Shown here: positions 56,415 through 64,000 of the stretch, piece by piece
Position numbering within the stretch: position 1 is the first letter of the stretch
Layout: the number at the start of each line of letters is the position of its first letter
Source: Aphrophora alni
Taxonomy: Eukaryota; Arthropoda; Insecta; Hemiptera; Aphrophoridae
Length of the DNA stretch: 64,000 nt
Direction: 5' to 3'
NCBI GenBank assembly: GCA_963513935.1
Contig: OY740768.1
Coordinates: 1,212,404 to 1,276,403, forward strand
The notes under the pieces: generated by a model
Database searches by the model: none
What the model was told of the DNA's origin: nothing
What the model saw: only the letters and a program-made list of their open reading frames with translations
Program-made: the position numbers and the translations under genes

Positions 56415-57363
56415 TCAGACATGCACAGAGTGATTCACGAAGAAACGGAGAAAATTTAGCGACGTGTTCTATTGGTAAAAACATTCTTATAGATCTGATG
56501 TAAGTCCAAAAACGCAAAGTTTCTCGTCTATCAACCATTTGATTTTTGTAATAATAACTTTGGAATTAGATAAAATATTGTGTTCATATTCGGTATACAC
56601 ATTTTTTTAAAAAAAGTTACAGGTTTTTCTAATATTTTTATAATGGGGGGGGGGGCGTTATAAATATTTATCTTCGAATATCCTGAAAAGCGTTAACTTC
56701 GGAGTAAATTTACAAGAGACAAAACATTTTACTCTTTAGCGATAAACAAAATTATTTTACTCTATTCAAAGGATGACCGAGTTATCAACAAAAAACTATA
56801 CAAATGTCATTTGTTTTAAGAATGAAAGAAAATGCTCCAAAACCACAACAAAACACAAAGACTGTATAGTTATGTTTATTCTACTTTATTTACATTTCAA
56901 TAGCATTACTATTACCTTCAGAGGTACAATATACACTGACCTTAATAGTTAATACCGAAAAAATTGAATTTTTAATTTTTGTTGATAAATTTGCAATCCT
57001 TTGATTTTCTAAAAAAACCAAAACGAAAATTCGCTTTGCTTTTTGATAAAACTGGAAACAATTTTGTCCGTTCTAGATTAACGGTTTCAGAAATATTGGG
57101 TGTTAAATATTTAAAATACCGATATTTTGAAATATATTAAATAAAGTCTTTGTTTTTAGTACACTTGCAAAAATCAACATAAAATAGTGTTGTACCATTC
57201 TGAACTGAATATTTTATTTCTTTACACAGTTATTTTTAAACAGAAATTAAAGGCGGATAGAAGAAAGTCAAACGTTTTTAGATCCATGTTGATATGAAAT
57301 TTTATCTTTATTTTTATGGTAGAACACGTCTTTAAAATGTCTCCTTTTTGACCCTGTGTTTAG

Positions 57364-57587
57364 ATAATAATTCACATGACTTCTTCAACTTGATTGGGCG
57401 AAGATTCAAGCGTTTAAATTTGACTAAAATCCTCAATTTAGCTGTAAATGCTTTCATGAATCATATAAATAATCAACTTCTCTTCATTAGAGGAGATTCT
57501 GGTTCACTACTTCCAGACACATCAATCATGCGTAATTGGTGGACTTCACGAGTAAAACAACTATGGAGCAGTGAGATTGTAATTTAG
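57364..57587 (+). CDS. Candidate terminal exon, unknown protein (copy 1)
   Basis: The frame opens after CCCTGTGTTTAG, an acceptor-like AG at 57362-57363, and runs 74 codons to a TAG. The product reads HDFFNLIGRRFKRLNLTKIL, then LAVNAFMNHINNQLLFIRGD and a Trp-rich end (RNWWTSRVKQLW). The composition is protein-like and not repetitive. There is no early in-frame ATG, so a terminal exon fits better than a whole gene. AATAAA-type signals occur at about 57910-57917. The family is not recognised; a fragment of a transposon protein cannot be excluded. Confidence 0.4.
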
Positions 57588-58959
57588 AAATTTATTTTCT
57601 TGGATAAAATAGTTGGCTTTTTACAATTTACAACTTTTTTCAGCTCAAACAAAATATTTCACTGTACTTTGAAATTAAATTCTTCTCTAAAAAGGTCCTT
57701 ACCTGCCTTACTATAAAAGAATGTTATAGTATTCTGCCTTAATGACATTTAATATCCTTGATAACAGGATGAGTATTGTTGTAACTGTCACACACACATG
57801 CAATAATTTAAATTGAAGCGTTATACAGTTTTTCTCGTGAGGTTAACACTAATTTTAGATTTGTTTAATTAAGATATTTTTTAACTCACATATTTTAATA
57901 TTTTATCAAATAAATAAAAACACAATTTTGATGAAAAAGAAGAAGAAGAACAAAAAAAAAAAGAAAAAAGTCTTTATTTGTTAAAAAAAGTACACGATGA
58001 CTTTTCAATGACTAAATCAGTTTCCTCAATTTCTACTTAGTCATTGAAACGCCATCTTGTATTTGTTTTGGACAAATAAAGTGTGTTTTTATCGTTGTTT
58101 TCATTCATTTTGTAATTAAAGTTTCCACACTACAGTTGATTACATATTTTAATTGAATATCATAATTTTTACAATAAAAACATATATAGTTGGATATGAA
58201 TATTGGAATTACTAATAAAAAATATAAAAGAATTTTATTTACAATCATCAATTCAAATCAGCTAATTAAAACAGCTTTCCTGTTATTGTAATCAGCTTTA
58301 TTGTTTGGTTAAATTGGTTTTGTTTTGCTTTACTAGGTTTCATATTGCCTTCAGGTCTACTACTGTAGTCACTGGTATAATCTGTTAAATGGTGGAAGAT
58401 TTAAATTCAACGGATCAAACTCAAAGTACCTACAACACTGCTCTAAAACTTAAAAACATAATGTAAGACACTGAGTACCGTCGAAAATATGGCATGACAT
58501 GCGAGTGAATTTTATCGAGTAATGAGACAAAAACGATAGTATAATTATTAAGAGTCCAAGGAAACGATCCCAGCTTCCATGTCTGGAGAACATTATTACA
58601 ATTTAATCCTTTATTTTTATGCATACCAACAAATATTATCGATAAAAAATACAGTTGCACCAACAGAAGGTGGAGGATGACCATCAGAGAACACAGTTTT
58701 GTAAATTCTTTCTTTAACAGATGAAAAAATACCTTGTTCACAACAAGTACTTTTTTATATTTAATGTAGCAGTAGATATTCCTTTTTGGAATATTTAATT
58801 CAAGGATTATATAAAGCAGTAAAACTAAAGTATCAAAATTATTTTAATAATAAAATGAGCTACAATTGTTTAAAATGACCTACAAGGGCGAGTCACCGAC
58901 ATGAGCTTGTCGAGTGGAGTGTCTGTCAAATAATGTGGACACTTTCAGAAAACCTGTGT

Positions 58960-59105
58960 AACTGTTTTAATCAAACCAACCCTACTGGATAAGACACCTT
59001 GATCTACCAATACAGTTAACAATATCAACAATGCCCAAGATTCCAACTTTTTGACATTATCGAATCTGCTTGCATTACATTTTAGGATGGGACTATGATG
59101 GCACA
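58960..59105 (+). repeat. Dispersed repeat family, short copy
   Basis: GATCTACCAATACAGTTAAC, GAATCTGCTTGCATTACATT and GGGACTATGATGGCA blocks, as at 47640-47780. Confidence 0.6.
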
Positions 59106-61131
59106 TCAATAAATAATGTACTTAAAATTAGTTTTTTAACCAAATTTAGTCTCCATAAACAGCATTAAAAGCTATTTATTTCTTAAACAGCTGATCTGAG
59201 CAATGTCTTATTTGGTATCTTAAATAATGATAAATTGAAGGGTTTTTTTTCCAATTAAGATTGAAAGACCTGCGGGCGAGGGAGGAACAAGTGTGGCCGT
59301 AATTGATTGTTATTTCTCTCTCAAATCCTTCGTCCGTGATTTATTTTCTCTATGAGGCACAAAAACACGAGAGAAAAATATATTAATTTAACGTTTAGAA
59401 CCTGATGTAAAGCGGTAAGGAAGGGTTTGTAATACAAAAGTGTGGTGGACTTGTTGAGATAAGAGGGACATGTAATGCGATTTTATTTTGAGGAGAAAAA
59501 TTATATCGAGTGGTTGAGACATCAAAATATCTCGAAAAATAAGCATACGTGAAAAATATATCGCGGGTTAAAAGTTAATATTTATTAAGTACATTGACTC
59601 GTGCTAAAATTAGACCGTCCTTGCCCACCTTTTGAAATCCTAAATGAGCATTTTTATAGCATTTTCAGATTTTGTGAGAAAAAATAAGTGTTTTATTCAA
59701 ACCATTGTTTTCGTTTCGTGACAGATGTCAAATTCTGCGGTTGTTGCACGAAATGTACTTGCAATGGAAAAATAAAGTCAAGCATGTTAAATTCGTTAAA
59801 GAAACTACTTCCAGAGTTACCCAGAAACAACGATGTGAACTTAGTAGTTTTTTGTTTCAGTTAATTTAGATATTGACCTCACCCAGAGATCACGAGAAGG
59901 AAGAAAATTTTGAAAACTTTATACTTTTGCAATTGAAAATTTTGAGAAAAAAAAAGATTTGGAATATTTTTTTCAATTTGTCTCTTAATTATTTTTTTTA
60001 ATCATAGTCAAATGAAAATTAACAGCAAATGCGCTTATTTATTTGTATTTAAATAACTCAATTTTGTCAGGCAAACAATTGCGTGAAAGAAATTCCAGTC
60101 ACTTCTACAGTGGTAGAAGCTACCATTTCGGCATAAAAATAAAATAAAACCAGAACTGAAATCATATTGTCTCGATTGTTATTTTAAAAATTACATCCGT
60201 ATTGATTTTGCTAATTATTTTCATTTTTCACTCAAAGTCGCCATAAAAAAAATTGAAAGCTGAACACCATATTGCAAAAAATGACTGGTGATAACAGAAA
60301 TTTGGTAATAAAACTCAAAAAATCCTGGGGATTATTTAAAAAAAGTTTTTTTGTAACTTTTGTACTTATCGAGTAAATCAACGATCACTTCTTTTCAAAC
60401 CACCCTGTATTTGTAACCAACCATTCGTACGATAACTTTCGATTCTATAAGATTTTGTTGAAATTTGTTATACGGGTAGGCTTACCTTACTTCAATATCT
60501 TGAGATGTTGGTTAACAGAAAGTTACAAATATCTTTGAACTGTGCTATGACGACAGTTATTAGCATATTTTTAACACTAAAAGTCTTATTTATGTCTGAT
60601 TTAAAAAAATCAAAGTATTTATGAGCGTTTGCTTATAACAACATATACAAATGTTTTGAAAATTAGAAGTTCAATTATTTTAGATTTAAAATTTTTTAAA
60701 TTTTACCAATAAAGTACGTAAAATAAATAAATATTTTAAAATTAATTTACCCCTAAATAAACACAAAAGGATTATAATTGTTATCAAATTTGGAATTGTT
60801 AATGGATCTTTATACAGTGAACTCTGTGGGAACGTAGTGACAGAACACGGTGTCATTAACTGTGACAGTATTACAAGACCTAATTGCATTACCAGTGGAG
60901 TTACTCAAGCAAATAGAATTGTAGATCTTATTTTAATTAAGTTAATCTTGATCCAGGCTTCAGTTTACTTTAGGAGTTGCTCTCTGTGAAATATTTAGAC
61001 CTTCTTTGTAACTTTACTCTCAAGTAAAAGTAGCAAAATATATAATATAATTAAATATCGTACTGGCTGCGGTGAAGTCTCTAAACGTTTTGCAAGAAAC
61101 AAATTTTAAAAGCCATTTCAAAAAATGTACT

Positions 61132-64000
61132 TCAGACATGCACAGAGTGATTCACGAAGAAACGGAGAAAATTTAGCGACGTGTTCTATTGGTAAAAACA
61201 TTCTTATAGATCTGATGTAAGTCCAAAAACGCAAAGTTTCTCGTCTATCAACCATTTGATTTTTGTAATAATAACTTTGGAATTAGATAAAATATTGTGT
61301 TCATATTCGGTATACACATTTTTTTAAAAAAAGTTACAGGTTTTTCTAATATTTTTATAATGGGGGGGGCGTTATAAATATTTATCTTCGAATATCCTGA
61401 AAAGCGTTAACTTCGGAGTAAATTTACAAGAGACAAAACATTTTACTCTTTAGCGATAAACAAAATTATTTTACTCTATTCAAAGGATGACCGAGTTATC
61501 AACAAAAAACTATACAAATGTCATTTGTTTTAAGAATGAAAGAAAATGCTCCAAAACCACAACAAAACACAAAGACTGTATAGTTATGTTTATTCTACTT
61601 TATTTACATTTCAATAGCATTACTATTACCTTCAGAGGTACAATATACACTGACCTTAATAGTTAATACCGAAAAAATTGAATTTTTAATTTTTGTTGAT
61701 AAATTTGCAATCCTTTGATTTTCTAAAAAAACCAAAACGAAAATTCGCTTTGCTTTTTGATAAAACTGGAAACAATTTTGTCCGTTCTAGATTAACGGTT
61801 TCAGAAATATTGGGTGTTAAATATTTAAAATACCGATATTTTGAAATATATTAAATAAAGTCTTTGTTTTTAGTACACTTGCAAAAATCAACATAAAATA
61901 GTGTTGTACCATTCTGAACTGAATATTTTATTTCTTTACACAGTTATTTTTAAACAGAAATTAAAGGCGGATAGAAGAAAGTCAAACGTTTTTAGATCCA
62001 TGTTGATATGAAATTTTATCTTTATTTTTATGGTAGAACACGTCTTTAAAATGTCTCCTTTTTGACCCTGTGTTTAGATAATAATTCACATGACTTCTTC
62101 AACTTGATTGGGCGAAGATTCAAGCGTTTAAATTTGACTAAAATCCTCAATTTAGCTGTAAATGCTTTCATGAATCATATAAATAATCAACTTCTCTTCA
62201 TTAGAGGAGATTCTGGTTCACTACTTCCAGACACATCAATCATGCGTAATTGGTGGACTTCACGAGTAAAACAACTATGGAGCAGTGAGATTGTAATTTA
62301 GAAATTTATTTTCTTGGATAAAATAGTTGGCTTTTTACAATTTACAACTTTTTTCAGCTCAAACAAAATATTTCACTGTACTTTGAAATTAAATTCTTCT
62401 CTAAAAAGGTCCTTACCTGCCTTACTATAAAAGAATGTTATAGTATTCTGCCTTAATGACATTTAATATCCTTGATAACAGGATGAGTATTGTTGTAACT
62501 GTCACACACACATGCAATAATTTAAATTGAAGCGTTATACAGTTTTTCTCGTGAGGTTAACACTAATTTTAGATTTGTTTAATTAAGATATTTTTTAACT
62601 CACATATTTTAATATTTTATCAAATAAATAAAAACACAATTTTGATGAAAAAGAAGAAGAAGAACAAAAAAAAAAAAAAGAAAAAAGTCTTTATTTGTTA
62701 AAAAAAGTACACGATGACTTTTCAATGACTAAATCAGTTTCCTCAATTTCTACTTAGTCATTGAAACGCCATCTTGTATTTGTTTTGGACAAATAAAGTG
62801 TGTTTTTATCGTTGTTTTCATTCATTTTGTAATTAAAGTTTCCACACTACAGTTGATTACATATTTTAATTGAATATCATAATTTTTACAATAAAAACAT
62901 ATATAGTTGGATATGAATATTGGAATTACTAATAAAAAATATAAAAGAATTTTATTTACAATCATCAATTCAAATCAGCTAATTAAAACAGCTTTCCTGT
63001 TATTGTAATCAGCTTTATTGTTTGGTTAAATTGGTTTTGTTTTGCTTTACTAGGTTTCATATTGCCTTCAGGTCTACTACTGTAGTCACTGGTATAATCT
63101 GTTAAATGGTGGAAGATTTAAATTCAACGGATCAAACTCAAAGTACCTACAACACTGCTCTAAAACTTAAAAACATAATGTAAGACACTGAGTACCGTCG
63201 AAAATATGGCATGACATGCGAGTGAATTTTATCGAGTAATGAGACAAAAACGATAGTATAATTATTAAGAGTCCAAGGAAACGATCCCAGCTTCCATGTC
63301 TGGAGAACATTATTACAATTTAATCCTTTATTTTTATGCATACCAACAAATATTATCGATAAAAAATACAGTTGCACCAACAGAAGGTGGAGGATGACCA
63401 TCAGAGAACACAGTTTTGTAAATTCTTTCTTTAACAGATGAAAAAATACCTTGTTCACAACAAGTACTTTTTTATATTTAATGTAGCAGTAGATATTCCT
63501 TTTTGGAATATTTAATTCAAGGATTATATAAAGCAGTAAAACTAAAGTATCAAAATTATTTTAATAATAAAATGAGCTACAATTGTTTAAAATGACCTAC
63601 AAGGGCGAGTCACCGACATGAGCTTGTCGAGTGGAGTGTCTGTCAAATAATGTGGACACTTTCAGAAAACCTGTGTAACTGTTTTAATCAAACCAACCCT
63701 ACTGGATAAGACACCTTGATCTACCAATACAGTTAACAATATCAACAATGCCCAAGATTCCAACTTTTTGACATTATCGAATCTGCTTGCATTACATTTT
63801 AGGATGGGACTATGATGGCACATCAATAAATAATGTACTTAAAATTAGTTTTTTAACCAAATTTAGTCTCCATAAACAGCATTAAAAGCTATTTATTTCT
63901 TAAACAGCTGATCTGAGCAATGTCTTATTTGGTATCTTAAATAATGATAAATTGAAGGGTTTTTTTTCCAATTAAGATTGAAAGACCTGCGGGCGAGGGA
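61132..64000 (+). repeat. 4,717-bp tandem duplication, unit 2 (cut by window end)
   Basis: Near-identical to 56415-59283. The window ends inside the unit, so the copy number is unknown. Identity this high means a very recent duplication or an assembly error that kept two haplotypes or repeated a read overlap. Confidence 0.9.
62078..62301 (+). CDS. Candidate terminal exon, unknown protein (copy 2)
   Basis: Identical in translation to the frame at 57364-57587, with the same acceptor context and downstream sequence. It adds no independent support, because the whole 4.7-kb unit is duplicated. If the duplication is real and recent, identity here says nothing about selection. Confidence 0.4.

Larger units (their letters stand above)
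56415..61131 (+). repeat. 4,717-bp tandem duplication, unit 1
   Basis: TCAGACATGCACAGAGTG starts at 56415 and again at 61132. From there to the window end the two units agree by eye over 2.87 kb, apart from a G run (11 versus 8) and an A run (11 versus 14). Sequence left of each start differs, so 56415 is the true left edge. Unit 1 holds a candidate terminal exon, a piece of the dispersed family (58960-59105) and otherwise AT-rich non-coding DNA. 60790-60950 has a faint LINE endonuclease-like frame, not strong enough to call. Confidence 0.9.

Noticed and set aside
60780..60960. LINE endonuclease-like frame (TSGVTQANRIVDLILI)
   Set aside because: Faint resemblance to the C-terminal endonuclease motif only; not enough for a feature.

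Overview
This looks like AT-rich, repeat-dominated nuclear DNA from an animal, most likely an insect. The signs are about 70% A+T, short runs of CCTAA/TTAGG (the insect telomere unit), arthropod-style ACAGGGTG/ACAGAGTG transposon ends, many degraded non-LTR retrotransposon pieces, tRNA-derived repeats, a piggyBac-type element and long microsatellites. A sap-feeding hemipteran would fit, but the sequence does not prove it. I see no complete host gene, no rRNA and no operon-like layout. Most long open frames are by-products of tandem repeats.

Layout. 0-10 kb: LINE reverse-transcriptase scraps (462-745 and 2453-2641), TA microsatellites, an inverted-repeat element (5414-5840), a broken Ty3/gypsy pol fragment (7365-7758), a LINE 3' end with a 13-bp target-site duplication (8873-9244) and a 146-bp tandem repeat (9503-10086). 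10-20 kb: an 18-bp minisatellite (11590-12033), a LINE C-terminal pseudogene (14274-14545) and a 78-bp satellite of about 24 copies (14770-16652). 20-33 kb: a duplicated block with CCTAA repeats, a LINE RT pseudogene (21548-21854) and foldback elements at 24.0 and 25.9 kb. 34-48 kb: tRNA-like repeats, further foldback elements (38.8, 39.9, 43.7 and 46.9 kb), one assembly gap (45309-45508) and a few candidate exons. 48.8-53.1 kb: an ~84-bp minisatellite interrupted by a 1,092-bp piggyBac-type insertion with TTAA duplications. 56.4 kb to the end: a near-identical 4.7-kb tandem duplication that runs off the window.

The most interesting signal is a scattered family of short RNA-like motifs: CUGANGA, an extra U, a small hairpin, GAAA, a short self-complementary stem, then UA or UC. 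About a dozen loci carry it, several in foldback elements and some in a repeated direct-direct-inverted arrangement. It resembles the short-stem-III, probably dimer-acting hammerhead ribozymes known from Penelope-like elements and retrozymes. The extra U and a second conserved core variant (YGUCRAU) are not canonical, so self-cleavage is inferred, not shown.

How the pieces relate: mobile elements have inserted into one another and into satellites (piggyBac into the 84-bp array; a long-TIR element into a dispersed repeat), and tandem amplification has then acted locally. The only host-gene candidates are isolated exon-like frames at 43343-43602 and 57364-57587 (duplicated at 62078-62301).
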